The notes: generated by a model from the letters alone, not told the origin. A stretch of DNA of 64,000 nucleotides from Anaerobium acetethylicum (GCF_900096945.1 NZ_FMKA01000010.1:59498-123497), one strand, 5' to 3'; positions 53,326-62,014 are shown, counted from the first letter of the stretch. Program-made: numbers and translations.

Positions 53326-54408
53326 TTGAACAAAAAAGATATAACTTCATCAGATGTAGCAAAAAAGGCCGGAGTCTCCCAAGCTTCGGTCTCCATGATT
53401 TTGAACAGAAAGTACAATGTCTCCTTTTCGCGAGAAACCATAGAGCGGGTTGAAAAAGCAGCAGAGGAACTGGGATATTCGTTAAGCAAAAAGTCGAAAC
53501 AGAGACAGTCGAATATGAAAAAGACTATTTTTGTTGTCTGCCCTCATTCGAGCAATTCCTATTATGATATGTTAATAGACGGTATCGAGGAAGTGGCAAA
53601 TATGAATAAATATTCGGTATTCATTGCCCATACAAGGCGTGATGAGACAGTTGAGGACCGCATACTCAGGCAGATTGAGAAGCTGCGGCCTTCCGGCCTT
53701 CTTTTCACCTGCACGCCCACGTCGGTCGAGCACATGCAGAGCCTGAATGAGAAGATTCCGCTTATGCTGATCGGGGAAAAGGATGCTGTTCCGGGGATTG
53801 ATGCGGTGGAACTGAACAGCAGGAAGCTGGGAGGCATGATTGCGAAAAAGCTGATTGAGCTGGGGCATCGGAAAGTAGCCTATGTCACGACTCCCCTGTC
53901 GGAAAAGCAGACAGCAAGAAAAAGGAGATTGGAAGGGTTCTGTAAAGAGTTTGAAAATATTAATGGATTGGACAAGGTATCAATTAAAACCATGCCTGAC
54001 GAGATGAACAGGATACTTGTGGGGGCGGACTCGGAATACAGGACGGGATACGAGCTTACCATGGAGCTCATCAGGGAAGTGCCCGATGTTACCGCCATTG
54101 TTGGGGTCAATGACATGGTAGCCCTGGGTATCCGCGATGCCCTGTTGGAAGAAAAGTATAAAATCCCGGAACATATCACTGTGATAGGATGTGACAACAT
54201 CCTTTTCTCTAAAATACGGGGTATCGATCTTACCACAATCGACCATTATGCATCGCACAAAGGCAGGGAAGCCTGCAAACTGCTGATCAGAAAAATCGAA
54301 CTTTCGAAGAACAGAAAGAGTGAAGATGAAGTGGTTCTGCAGCACCGTGTTGAATATGAACCGAGAATTATTGAAAGGGGAAGTTCCTCCTACCCTGTTA
54401 ATAAGTGA
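53326..54408 (+). CDS. LacI-family transcriptional regulator between two family C repeats
   Basis: A 360-residue repressor. The helix-turn-helix is SSDVAKKAGVSQASVSMIL at residues ~7-25. A sensing domain follows, with LIGEKDAVPGIDAVELN and VIGCDNILFSKIRGIDLTTI. Start TTG 53326 follows AAAGGAACTGGAAGG; an in-frame GTG at 53260 would add 22 residues not typical of the family. It probably regulates the dehydrogenase/phosphatase genes downstream. It sits alone between two direct copies of repeat C. Confidence 0.88.
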   Translation: MNKKDITSSDVAKKAGVSQASVSMILNRKYNVSFSRETIERVEKAAEELGYSLSKKSKQRQSNMKKTIFVVCPHSSNSYYDMLIDGIEEVANMNKYSVFIAHTRRDETVEDRILRQIEKLRPSGLLFTCTPTSVEHMQSLNEKIPLMLIGEKDAVPGIDAVELNSRKLGGMIAKKLIELGHRKVAYVTTPLSEKQTARKRRLEGFCKEFENINGLDKVSIKTMPDEMNRILVGADSEYRTGYELTMELIREVPDVTAIVGVNDMVALGIRDALLEEKYKIPEHITVIGCDNILFSKIRGIDLTTIDHYASHKGREACKLLIRKIELSKNRKSEDEVVLQHRVEYEPRIIERGSSSYPVNK

Positions 54409-54593
54409 TGTTGGGGGCAAAAGGTATTTTGCCCCCTTAATACCTGCGGATTGTTTCGCACTTCGTGCTCTCACAATCCTAAAAAACATTCGAAATCCGC
54501 CCTGTCGGGCTACTTTCTCATGTTTTTGCGGGTCTCAAAGTCATGCTTTTTCATGCAAGCATGAAACACATGACCTTTTGACCCTGGTATTAA
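54409..54593 (+). repeat. Family C structured repeat, copy C2
   Basis: Direct copy of C1, about 80-85% identical by eye. It begins one base after the LacI stop codon. GGGGGCAAAA/TTTTGCCCCC at its start is a perfect 10-bp hairpin, where C1 has an imperfect one. It ends TGACCTTTTGACCC. The remaining sequence to 54720 is AT-rich with the next gene's ribosome site. Confidence 0.8.
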
Positions 54594-54720
54594 TAAATCA
54601 AAATATTAATTATACAGTATGATTAATATTTTGAAACCGTGTTTGACAAAAGCATGAGAAGGGTCTAGTTTTACTGTTATAGGAACAGAACGTGCAGTGA
54701 AGAAATTGGAGGAAACGATC

Positions 54721-56070
54721 ATGCAAAAAGTTGATTTTAGCAAGGAATTGGGCGATGCATTTGTTTGCGGGTGCGGCAGGACGCATTTCTGTGAGGTTGA
54801 GGACATCATCATAGGCGATCATGTTCTGGAACAGCTGCCGGAAATATTAGGCAGATATGAGTATAAGAATATCTGCATCGTGTCCGATATCAATACGGAA
54901 AAAGCGGCGGAAATCAGGCTGTACGGTATTTTGGAACATGCGGGAATACCTTTTGAAAAGATTGTTTTTCAGGACACATTCCTCGTGCCCGACGAGGCGG
55001 CAATGGGAAAGCTGCTGATTGAAATCAGCCGGGACTGCGATCTGATACTTGCAGTTGGATCAGGAACCCTGAATGATATCTGCAAATTCATGAGCTATAA
55101 ATTGAAGACGGACTATTTTATAATTGCGACAGCCCCGTCTATGGATGGATTTGCATCGAATGTGGCGCCGCTGATCGTCAACCATGCAAAAACGACCTTC
55201 GAGGTTGGAATGCCGAAAGTCATTATCGGCGATCTTGACGTATTGAGCCAGGCGCCCATGGAGATGATAGCAGCAGGGGTAGGAGACGCCCTTGGAAAAT
55301 ATGTGTGTTTAATGGACTGGAGACTGGCTCATATCATAAAGGGCGAATACCATTGCGGGCATGTGGAACAGATGGTGAGGACTTCCATTGAAAAAGTGTC
55401 CTCGGCAATAGAAGCTGTGGTTGAAAGGGACAAGGAGGCCATATGCTCTGTAATGGAAGGGCTTGTCCTGACCGGAATTGCCATGAGTTATATAGGAAAT
55501 TCAAGGCCGGCATCCGGAAGCGAGCATCACCTGTCGCATTACTGGGAAATGATGGCATTGCTGACGGGCAAAAAAATCCAGCTGCATGGAACCAAGGTTG
55601 CAATCGGAACAGTCATTGGATTGGAATTATATGATTATTTATTGAAGAATCGGGAACTGGTCCTGAAAAAGGCCGGTAGAAATCCGGAGTTCGACTATTC
55701 AGACTGGATGAACAGAATCAAAGAGGCTTATGGACCGGCAGCGGATGCTGTTATCGAGCTGGAAGGATTAGCATCAAAAAATGCAGATCAGACAGTCCGG
55801 GGCGAACTGGAAGGGCTTATGAAACATGCGGATCTGATTTTTGAAGAGATTAAAAAGCTCCCTTCAGCTGAGAGTCTGGTGGAAAGCCTGAAGCTCATGG
55901 GCGCGAAATATAAGCCTGAGCAGGTGGAGGTCGACGACCAGACATTGGCAGACAGCATCGTCTATGCGAAAGAGCTGCGAAACAGATTCGGGCTGCTGCA
56001 GCTGATCTATGATCTGGATATGCATGATGACGCAATAAACCATATACATGATTTCTTTGAGCGATTATAA
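54721..56070 (+). CDS. Glycerol-1-phosphate dehydrogenase-like protein (AraM/EgsA family)
   Basis: A 449-residue iron-containing-alcohol-dehydrogenase-like enzyme. The NAD-binding motif is AVGSGTLND (111-119). Metal ligands are probably Asp189 (GVGDALGK), His269/His270 (GSEHHLSHYWE) and His289 (QLHGTK). The N-terminus carries CGCGRTHFC, a small extra cysteine cluster. Bacterial AraM converts dihydroxyacetone phosphate to glycerol 1-phosphate. RBS TGGAGGA lies just upstream. A HAD phosphatase follows 47 nt later, so the pair could make a polyol or dephosphorylate its product. In other bacteria related genes lie beside sugar regulators, as here. Confidence 0.85.
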   Translation: MQKVDFSKELGDAFVCGCGRTHFCEVEDIIIGDHVLEQLPEILGRYEYKNICIVSDINTEKAAEIRLYGILEHAGIPFEKIVFQDTFLVPDEAAMGKLLIEISRDCDLILAVGSGTLNDICKFMSYKLKTDYFIIATAPSMDGFASNVAPLIVNHAKTTFEVGMPKVIIGDLDVLSQAPMEMIAAGVGDALGKYVCLMDWRLAHIIKGEYHCGHVEQMVRTSIEKVSSAIEAVVERDKEAICSVMEGLVLTGIAMSYIGNSRPASGSEHHLSHYWEMMALLTGKKIQLHGTKVAIGTVIGLELYDYLLKNRELVLKKAGRNPEFDYSDWMNRIKEAYGPAADAVIELEGLASKNADQTVRGELEGLMKHADLIFEEIKKLPSAESLVESLKLMGAKYKPEQVEVDDQTLADSIVYAKELRNRFGLLQLIYDLDMHDDAINHIHDFFERL

Positions 56071-56117
56071 TAGAAAATGAAAAAAAACAGTGAGATTACT
56101 TTAGTTAAGGAGTATTT

Positions 56118-56750
56118 ATGGATGGTATAATATTTGATGTAGATGGAACTTTATGGGATTCAACAGAGGTGGTTGCGGACTCCTGGAACCAGGCAATAGC
56201 GGAGAATTCCGATCTGGAAAGACGGGTTACGGCCAAAGAGCTGATGGGGCTTTTCGGCAAACCGCTGGAAGAAATTATGGATGCTCTTTTTCCCGGCCTG
56301 GAAAAGGAAAAGAAGGATCAGCTTGCGGTTCACTGCTATGAGTATGAAAATGCAGTAGTCGCAAAGGCGCCATGCGTCTATTATGAGGGCATGGTCGAAG
56401 GAATAAAGGAACTGTCAAAAAGATACAAGCTTTTCATTGTCAGCAACTGTCAGGAAGGATATATTGAAGCATTCCTGGAAAATACAGGTCTGGGGGAATA
56501 TATCACCGACTTTACCTGCCCGGGAGATACGGGACTTCTTAAGGCTGATAATATCAGAATCATCATGGAAAGAAATAATCTGAAAAAGGCAGTATATATC
56601 GGCGATACACAGGGAGATGCCAATGCATGCAAAGATGCAGGAATTCCTATGATCTTTGCAGGTTATGGTTTTGGCTCTGTAGAGGGCGAATATACGACAA
56701 TCCAGTCCTTCGGGGAACTGCTTGATATGGATTACGACGCAGTTCTGTAA
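56118..56750 (+). CDS. HAD-superfamily sugar-phosphatase-like hydrolase
   Basis: A 210-residue HAD hydrolase with an alpha-helical cap. Nucleophile Asp7 and acid Asp9 are in IIFDVDGTLWDS. Motif II is FIVSNCQ and motif III is YIGDTQGDANACKDAG. It resembles phosphoglycolate-phosphatase and sugar-phosphatase types. RBS TAAGGAG precedes the start. Co-transcription with the glycerol-1-phosphate dehydrogenase-like gene suggests it acts on that enzyme's product. Its stop codon is part of a family B end (CTGTAACTGTTCAG). Confidence 0.9.
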   Translation: MDGIIFDVDGTLWDSTEVVADSWNQAIAENSDLERRVTAKELMGLFGKPLEEIMDALFPGLEKEKKDQLAVHCYEYENAVVAKAPCVYYEGMVEGIKELSKRYKLFIVSNCQEGYIEAFLENTGLGEYITDFTCPGDTGLLKADNIRIIMERNNLKKAVYIGDTQGDANACKDAGIPMIFAGYGFGSVEGEYTTIQSFGELLDMDYDAVL

Positions 56751-56825
56751 CTGTTCAGAGCTGCTCTCAGGCAAGGCGTTTCGAGCTTCGTTCATGATAT
56801 GAATTTCTGAAATAAAAGAAAAAGG

Positions 56826-56855
56826 TTGACATATCTGAAATAGTTAAGTTATCAT
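56826..56855 (+). promoter_or_regulatory. Promoter of micro-ORF unit
   Basis: Consensus TTGACA (56826-56831), 18-bp spacer, TATCAT (56850-56855). About 90 nt of leader follows before the micro-ORF. Confidence 0.65.
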
Positions 56856-56947
56856 AATAAAAACTTGTGGCGATAAGGGACGTATCCCGAATGACTGCAA
56901 AAATTTTAAAATATCAAGAATGATCAAAAAAAAGAGGAGGAACCCGC

Positions 56948-57067
56948 ATGAAAATCTCAGCAAATACAGCATTAGAAACAAATAGAATGTCAGAAGATAT
57001 GATGATGTGCTGCTTTAGCTGTATGTGTATGGCTAAGGCCGTTTTTCGTGTAGGTTATGAAATCTGA
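56948..57067 (+). CDS. 39-residue Met/Cys-rich micro-ORF, probable leader peptide
   Basis: ATG 56948 lies 7 nt after a perfect AGAGGAGG and reads 39 codons to TGA. The centre (residues 14-28) reads MSEDMMMCCFSCMCM, so five Met and four Cys occur within eleven codons (18-28). It has its own promoter and a terminator 38 nt after its stop, and it lies ahead of metNIQ. This geometry, with sulfur-amino-acid codons about 75 nt before a terminator, fits a ribosome-stalling attenuator. A possible antiterminator pairing is GTTATG (57054) with CATAAC (57113). The ~470 nt gap to metN and the inserted A4 repeat weaken the link. A metal-binding or modified peptide is an alternative. Confidence 0.65.
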   Translation: MKISANTALETNRMSEDMMMCCFSCMCMAKAVFRVGYEI

Positions 57068-57105
57068 CAGTGATTATGATTGATGGGATAGTATGGATCA
57101 ATGCT

Positions 57106-57134
57106 GCAGGTACATAACGTACCTGCTTTTTTTG
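57106..57134 (+). terminator. Terminator after micro-ORF (possible attenuator)
   Basis: A perfect 8-bp stem GCAGGTAC/GTACCTGC with loop ATAAC, followed by TTTTTTTG. Confidence 0.85.
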
Positions 57135-57140
57135 TTTTAC

Positions 57141-57408
57141 AGGAGTGGAGTGTCAAAAGCCCATTTACAAAATGGTATTCGTCAATTTGCACAAGTTTTC
57201 GACAATGAGGACGTGATGCAAAACATGTTCATTCGCAGCGCGCTCTCGCTTAGATGAAGACGTAGTGGTACGTAAGGCCGCAAAACACGCGGCCTAAGTA
57301 CCAACGTCTTCATAAAGCTGCTCATTGAGACATGTTTTACATCACTGTGCTGTAGCTGCCGAATGTGCAAATTGACGAAGCCGAAGGTTACAAGAGGGCT
57401 TTTGACAG
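57141..57408 (+). repeat. Family A structured repeat, copy A4 (full length)
   Basis: A complete element sharing its left flank AGGAGTGGA with A3. Arms: GTGTCAAAAGCCC (57150) and GGGCTTTTGACA (57396); CGTCAATTTGCACA (57180) and TGTGCAAATTGACG (57364). The central hairpin has GAAGACGT/ACGTCTTC and AGGCCGC/GCGGCCT. It sits between the micro-ORF terminator and metN. Confidence 0.9.
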
Positions 57409-57417
57409 GCTAATCTA

Positions 57418-57442
57418 TATCGGAAATTCCACGAATTTCCGA
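57418..57442 (+). other. Short hairpin in metN leader
   Basis: ATCGGAAATTC pairs with GAATTTCCGAT around CAC, without a T run. No SAM riboswitch or T-box motif was recognised in 57443-57604. Confidence 0.45.
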
Positions 57443-57540
57443 TAAATCAAAACTCTTAGCTGACATGAATGGTATTGCAAAAAGGTGCGTTGAGTAATGA
57501 CAGCCGGTGCAGAACATGGTACTCTAAAATAAAAACACTC

Positions 57541-57576
57541 TTAACTGTTCAGGATACAGTACTGAACAGATACAAA
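57541..57576 (+). repeat. Coreless family B palindrome
   Basis: AACTGTTCAGGATACAGT next to ACTGAACAGATAC: the two ends of a family B element with no core between them. It is probably a deletion relic. Confidence 0.5.
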
Positions 57577-57604
57577 CACTATAAAACAAACGGAAGGTGA
57601 TACA

Positions 57605-58651
57605 ATGGAAAATGGAAACAGGGAATTAGAAATAAACAGCAGCGGACCGATTATCCGTATTCAGGATGTTACAAAGACTTACAGTGCTGACAAGAGCACG
57701 CTTCATGCCCTGAAAAATGTCAGCCTTGATATAAACAAAGGTGACATATACGGCATCATCGGGATGTCAGGAGCGGGAAAAAGCACCCTGGTAAGGTGTC
57801 TGAACTTTCTTGAAACGCCCACATCTGGAACGGTAACCGTAGGCGGAAAAGACCTTTCAAAGCTTTCTGAGAAGGAGCTTAGAAAAACAAGGATGAACAT
57901 AGCTATGATATTCCAGCATTTTAATCTTCTGATGCAGAGGAACGTCATAGATAACATCTGTTTTCCTTTAACGATTGCCGGAATGGGGAAAAAGGAAGCA
58001 AGGAAGAGGGCTGAGGAGCTGCTGCAGATCGTAGGGCTTGAGGATAAGGCGAAGGTTTATCCTTCACAGCTGTCAGGAGGCCAGAAGCAGAGGGTTGCAA
58101 TCGCAAGGGCATTGGCAAACAATCCGGAAATACTGCTCTGCGACGAGGCGACCAGCGCTTTGGATCCCCAGACCACAAAATCGATACTGGCGCTGCTTAA
58201 GGATATCAATGCAAAATATGGAATCACGATTATTATCATCACCCATGAAATGTCCGTGGTGCAGGAGATATGCAGCCATGTAGCCATTCTGGACAATGGG
58301 AGTCTGGCGGAATCAGGCAGGGTGATTGACATTTTTTCATCGCCAAAGACAAAAGAGGCAAGGAAGCTGGTACTCGACGATGGCGAAAAAATCGCAATCA
58401 TGAAGAGCAGACACTGCATAAGGATTGTATTTACTGAAAATTCATCATTTGAACCTGTAATAGGAAATATGATTCTCGAGTACAAGTCGCCGGTCAATAT
58501 CCTGTATGCAGACACCAGAAATATCAATGGAACCGCAAGGGGAGAGATGATCCTGCAGCTTCCGGAAAAAGAAGAGACAGCGCAGAAGATGATAGAGTAC
58601 CTGAAGGAAAGAAAGCTTGCGGTAGAGGAGGTGGAAGGATATGTGGACTAA
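57605..58651 (+). CDS. metN: Methionine ABC transporter ATPase
   Basis: A 348-residue ATPase with Walker A GMSGAGKST, signature LSGGQKQRVA and Walker B LLCDEATSALD. A C-terminal ACT-like NIL domain (residues ~265-348) in this family binds methionine and slows the transporter. RBS GGAAGGTG precedes the start. It overlaps metI by 11 nt. The operon order metN-metI-metQ is standard for D/L-methionine uptake; some relatives also take cystine or other sulfur compounds. Confidence 0.95.
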   Translation: MENGNRELEINSSGPIIRIQDVTKTYSADKSTLHALKNVSLDINKGDIYGIIGMSGAGKSTLVRCLNFLETPTSGTVTVGGKDLSKLSEKELRKTRMNIAMIFQHFNLLMQRNVIDNICFPLTIAGMGKKEARKRAEELLQIVGLEDKAKVYPSQLSGGQKQRVAIARALANNPEILLCDEATSALDPQTTKSILALLKDINAKYGITIIIITHEMSVVQEICSHVAILDNGSLAESGRVIDIFSSPKTKEARKLVLDDGEKIAIMKSRHCIRIVFTENSSFEPVIGNMILEYKSPVNILYADTRNINGTARGEMILQLPEKEETAQKMIEYLKERKLAVEEVEGYVD

Positions 58652-59306
58652 AGAAATAACTGATATGCTGGTACAGGGCGTATACGATACCTTATATATG
58701 ACAATCGTATCAACGCTTATGGGATATGTGCTCGGTCTTCCTATGGGAATCGCCTTGGCGGTTACGGATAAAAAGGGACTGAGGCCGAACAGCGTCATAT
58801 ATAAGATGCTCGACATCATCGTGAATATAATAAGAAGCGTACCATTCCTAATACTGCTGATCGTACTGATCCCGCTGACGAAGGCAATCGTGGGAAAAAG
58901 CTATGGATCAAGCGCTACGATTGTACCACTTGTAATTGCAGCGGCACCGTTCATTGCGAGAATGGTGGAATCTTCCATTCAGGAAGTAGATAAAGGTGTC
59001 ATTGAAGCGGCACAGAGCATGGGAGCAGGACTTTTCACTATTATTTGGAAGGTGCTTCTGGTCGAGGCAAGAACCTCGCTGATTGTCGGCGTGACAATCG
59101 CAACCGGAACCATACTTGGATACTCGGCTATGGCCGGTGTGGTCGGCGGCGGCGGACTGGGAGATATTGCTATCCGGTATGGATATTACCGTTATCAGAC
59201 TGACATTATGCTGGTTACAATCATCCTTCTGATTGTGCTGGTACAGATCCTTCAGGGAATAGGAATGATGCTTTCCAAAAAACTGGACAGAAGAAAAATC
59301 AAATAG
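58641..59306 (+). CDS. metI: Methionine ABC transporter permease
   Basis: A 221-residue permease with five predicted membrane helices and the EAA loop VIEAAQSMGAGLFTIIWKVLL. It starts inside the end of metN behind GAGGAGGTGGAAGG. The GVVGGGGLGDIAIRYGYYRY motif is typical of MetI. Confidence 0.95.
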   Translation: MWTKEITDMLVQGVYDTLYMTIVSTLMGYVLGLPMGIALAVTDKKGLRPNSVIYKMLDIIVNIIRSVPFLILLIVLIPLTKAIVGKSYGSSATIVPLVIAAAPFIARMVESSIQEVDKGVIEAAQSMGAGLFTIIWKVLLVEARTSLIVGVTIATGTILGYSAMAGVVGGGGLGDIAIRYGYYRYQTDIMLVTIILLIVLVQILQGIGMMLSKKLDRRKIK

Positions 59307-59385
59307 CAGAAACAATAAAACGGCAATGAAGGGCGAAACCCTGAATAATAGACAATAAAGAGCAGAATGAAAAGGAGAGAATATT

Positions 59386-60234
59386 ATGAAAAAGAGAATT
59401 TTATCAGTATTACTGGCAGCTGCGTTCGCAGCGACACTTGTTACCGGATGCGGTAACAAATCTGAAACAGATGGTACAAAAGAAGAAAGCGCAAATTCAG
59501 AAGACAAAACAATCACAGTGGCAGCATCTGCAACCCCTCATGCGGAAATACTCGAGCAGGCCGAAAAAATACTTGCAGATGAGGGGTGGACGCTTGAAGT
59601 AACCATATTCGATGATTATGTCCAGCCAAACAGCGTAGTGGAAAGTGGAGATTTTGATGCAAATTATTTCCAGCACCTTCCATACCTTGAAAGCTTCAAT
59701 GAAGAACAGGGAACCCACCTTGTGAGTGCAGGCGGAATCCATTATGAACCATTTGGAATCTATCCGGGAGCAAAATCAGATCTTGCAGATCTGGAGGAAG
59801 GCGATGTGATTGCGGTTCCAAATGATACAACAAACGAAGCAAGGGCTTTGCTTCTGCTTCAGGATAACGGCGTTATCACCCTGAAGAAGGGCGCCGGCCT
59901 GACCGCAACAATCAACGATATTGAAAAAAATCCGAAAAATATTGAAATTAAGGAGCTTGAAGCTGCACAGATATCAAGGATCAAGGATGAAGTTGCCTTT
60001 ATTGTATTGAACGGAAACTATGCCCTCGAAGCTGGCTTTACAGTGGCAAAAGATGCAGTGGCATACGAGCAGTCCGATTCAGAAGCAGCGAAAACATACG
60101 TCAACATCATTGCTGTAAAAGAAGGAAATGAAGAAAACGAAGGTATTAAGGCACTTGTGAAAGCTTTGAAATCTGATGAAATTAAGGAATTCATGAACAA
60201 CACCTACAATGGAGCAGTTATTCCTTTTGAATAG
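59386..60234 (+). CDS. metQ: Methionine-binding lipoprotein
   Basis: A 282-residue lipoprotein of the NlpA/MetQ family. The lipobox ends at Cys22 (TLVTGCGN). The motif VAASATPHAEIL opens the mature domain and YVQPNSVVESGDFDANYFQH is a family hallmark. RBS AAGGAGAG precedes the start. It delivers methionine to MetNI. Confidence 0.95.
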   Translation: MKKRILSVLLAAAFAATLVTGCGNKSETDGTKEESANSEDKTITVAASATPHAEILEQAEKILADEGWTLEVTIFDDYVQPNSVVESGDFDANYFQHLPYLESFNEEQGTHLVSAGGIHYEPFGIYPGAKSDLADLEEGDVIAVPNDTTNEARALLLLQDNGVITLKKGAGLTATINDIEKNPKNIEIKELEAAQISRIKDEVAFIVLNGNYALEAGFTVAKDAVAYEQSDSEAAKTYVNIIAVKEGNEENEGIKALVKALKSDEIKEFMNNTYNGAVIPFE

Positions 60235-60306
60235 TAATCTGGAATATTTAGGATTTCTGAAAAGATAGTAAATGATTATAGTAAATGATTATCTTTAGCA
60301 GCCAAA

Positions 60307-60346
60307 CCAGACAGCCCCGGAGTGATGATACTCCGGGGCTGTCTGG
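60307..60346. other. Long hairpin after metQ
   Basis: A 17-bp stem CCAGACAGCCCCGGAGT with its complement around GATGAT. There is no T run on either side, so it may protect the mRNA 3' end more than terminate transcription. Confidence 0.55.
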
Positions 60347-60399
60347 CTACAGAGGAAATAAAATCCGCTGACCGGAAATGTCCGCCAATGAAAATATAT

Positions 60400-60427
60400 T
60401 TGCAGGAAACGCTAAAAGGGATATAAT
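60400..60427 (+). promoter_or_regulatory. Promoter of CmpB-like gene
   Basis: TTGCAG (60400-60405), 16-bp spacer, perfect TATAAT (60422-60427). Confidence 0.65.
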
Positions 60428-60464
60428 TAAACTATAGATAAGCAATTCTGTGGAGGTGGCTGCA

Positions 60465-61118
60465 GTGAATCGAAGAAGGAAGCATTTTGCAGTAGGCTAT
60501 AATATCTATAAGATTCTCTGGGTGTTCTTTCTTGGCGGATTCATTGGGAATATGGCGGAAATCACCTTCTATCTTCTGACCACGGGTAAGGTCATAAGCA
60601 GAAGCAGCATGATTTACGGACAGTTCAGCACTGTATGGGGCCTGGGTTTCGTGCTGCTGACTGTTCCGCTGCATAAAATAGCTGAAAAAAGAGAAATTTA
60701 TATTTTCTTTGCGGGAGCACTGCTTGGCGGATTGTATGAGTACCTGTGCAGCTTTGCGCTGGAAAAATATGTGGGAGTCAGGTTCTGGGATTACAGCAGA
60801 TGGCATTATAACCTGAATGGCAGGATCAACCTTCTGTTCTGCCTCTTCTGGGGGGTGGCGGCCATATTATGGATAAAAGACATTTTCCCCAGACTTTCTG
60901 ATACAATCGAAAAGCTTCCGGATAGATTAGGAAAGGTCCTGACCTGGATACTGGTGGCAGTATTCATAGCCGATTCGGTTCTGTCTGGAATGGCAGTAAT
61001 AAGGACTTCAGAGAGAGAAGAAGGAATAGCTGCTGAAACGGTATTTGAAAAGTTCATAGATGAATACTATCCGACTGAATTAGTCCTTGAAAGATATCCC
61101 AATATGAAACTGAAATAG
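60465..61118 (+). CDS. CmpB-like putative ABC-transporter type IV membrane protein
   Basis: A 217-residue polytopic membrane protein with about five helices. GALLGGLYEYLCSFALEKYVGVRFWDYS and GRINLLFCLFWG are hallmarks of the CmpB family, whose function is unknown. Start GTG 60465 follows GGAGGTGG; an in-frame GTG 15 nt upstream precedes that site. The C-terminal ~40 residues are charged and probably cytoplasmic. It has its own promoter. Confidence 0.85.
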   Translation: MNRRRKHFAVGYNIYKILWVFFLGGFIGNMAEITFYLLTTGKVISRSSMIYGQFSTVWGLGFVLLTVPLHKIAEKREIYIFFAGALLGGLYEYLCSFALEKYVGVRFWDYSRWHYNLNGRINLLFCLFWGVAAILWIKDIFPRLSDTIEKLPDRLGKVLTWILVAVFIADSVLSGMAVIRTSEREEGIAAETVFEKFIDEYYPTELVLERYPNMKLK

Positions 61119-61246
61119 CGGTATAGGATCACTATCCATAAGGGATTTTCTTACGCTCTGCGGACTATGAGGACGTAGTTCCGAATAACTGCAAGGGCTT
61201 TATACATAAATACTTAAATAATTAAATGAAAAAGCAGGTATATGAA

Positions 61247-62014
61247 ATGAAACATCATTCAGATTCAAAAGCAGCAGCATTGAAAGCTGCATTTCCCCAT
61301 ACAATTCCGGTCATGCTGGGATACATTTTTCTTGGAACCGCATTCGGGATACTGCTTGGAAGCAAGGGATATTCATTTGTCTGGGCAATCGTCATGAGCT
61401 TTGGCATCTATGCGGGGTCAATGCAGTTTGTAAGCATTGGCATACTGACAAGCCCCTTTGATCTGGCATCGGCCGTTCTGCTGACACTTTCTGTAAATGC
61501 AAGGCACATCTTTTACGGTCTCTCCATGATAGAGAAGTTCAAAAAGATGGGTCGAATGAAGCCCTATATGATATTCAGCCTTACGGATGAAACTTACTCT
61601 CTTTTGTGCTCGGTAGAAGCACCCGAGGGGGTCGATGAAAGGCGTTTCTACTTCTTTATTTCCTTAATGAATCAGTTTTACTGGGTTTTGGGCTCTGCAA
61701 TAGGTGGAATTGCTGGTTCAGTCTTTCAATTTGACAGCACTGGAATAGATTTCGCCATGACAGCATTGTTCGTCGTGATTTTCGTGGAACAGTGGGAAAA
61801 GAATAAAAACCATCTGCCTGCTATGACTGGGGTGATTTCAGGCATTGTATGCATTCTGATATTTGGAAAGGGAAAATTCATCATACCGGCCATGTTGGTT
61901 ATATTTCTGATACTGTCCTTCTTCAGAAGATACATGGAAGACAGTGCCGGAAAGAAAAACCCAGCTGGTGCAGATAAGAAAACGGAGGGACATCATGGTT
62001 CTTACAACGACTGA
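61247..62014 (+). CDS. azlC: AzlC-family branched-chain amino acid exporter, large subunit
   Basis: A 255-residue membrane protein with about seven helices. FGIYAGSMQFVSIGIL and LSVNARHIFYGLSM are conserved AzlC motifs. With AzlD it exports branched-chain amino acids or their toxic analogues. Start ATG 61247 follows AGCAGG by 8 nt; ATG 61226 has no ribosome site but cannot be excluded. It overlaps azlD by 20 nt. Confidence 0.9.
   Translation: MKHHSDSKAAALKAAFPHTIPVMLGYIFLGTAFGILLGSKGYSFVWAIVMSFGIYAGSMQFVSIGILTSPFDLASAVLLTLSVNARHIFYGLSMIEKFKKMGRMKPYMIFSLTDETYSLLCSVEAPEGVDERRFYFFISLMNQFYWVLGSAIGGIAGSVFQFDSTGIDFAMTALFVVIFVEQWEKNKNHLPAMTGVISGIVCILIFGKGKFIIPAMLVIFLILSFFRRYMEDSAGKKNPAGADKKTEGHHGSYND

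Noticed and set aside
57068..57604. SAM riboswitch or T-box ahead of metN
   Set aside because: Neither the conserved SAM-box core nor a T-box sequence could be found. The region is repeat A4, a short hairpin and a family B relic.
60307..60346. Rho-independent terminator after metQ
   Set aside because: The stem is strong but lacks a T run on either strand, so it is listed only as a hairpin.
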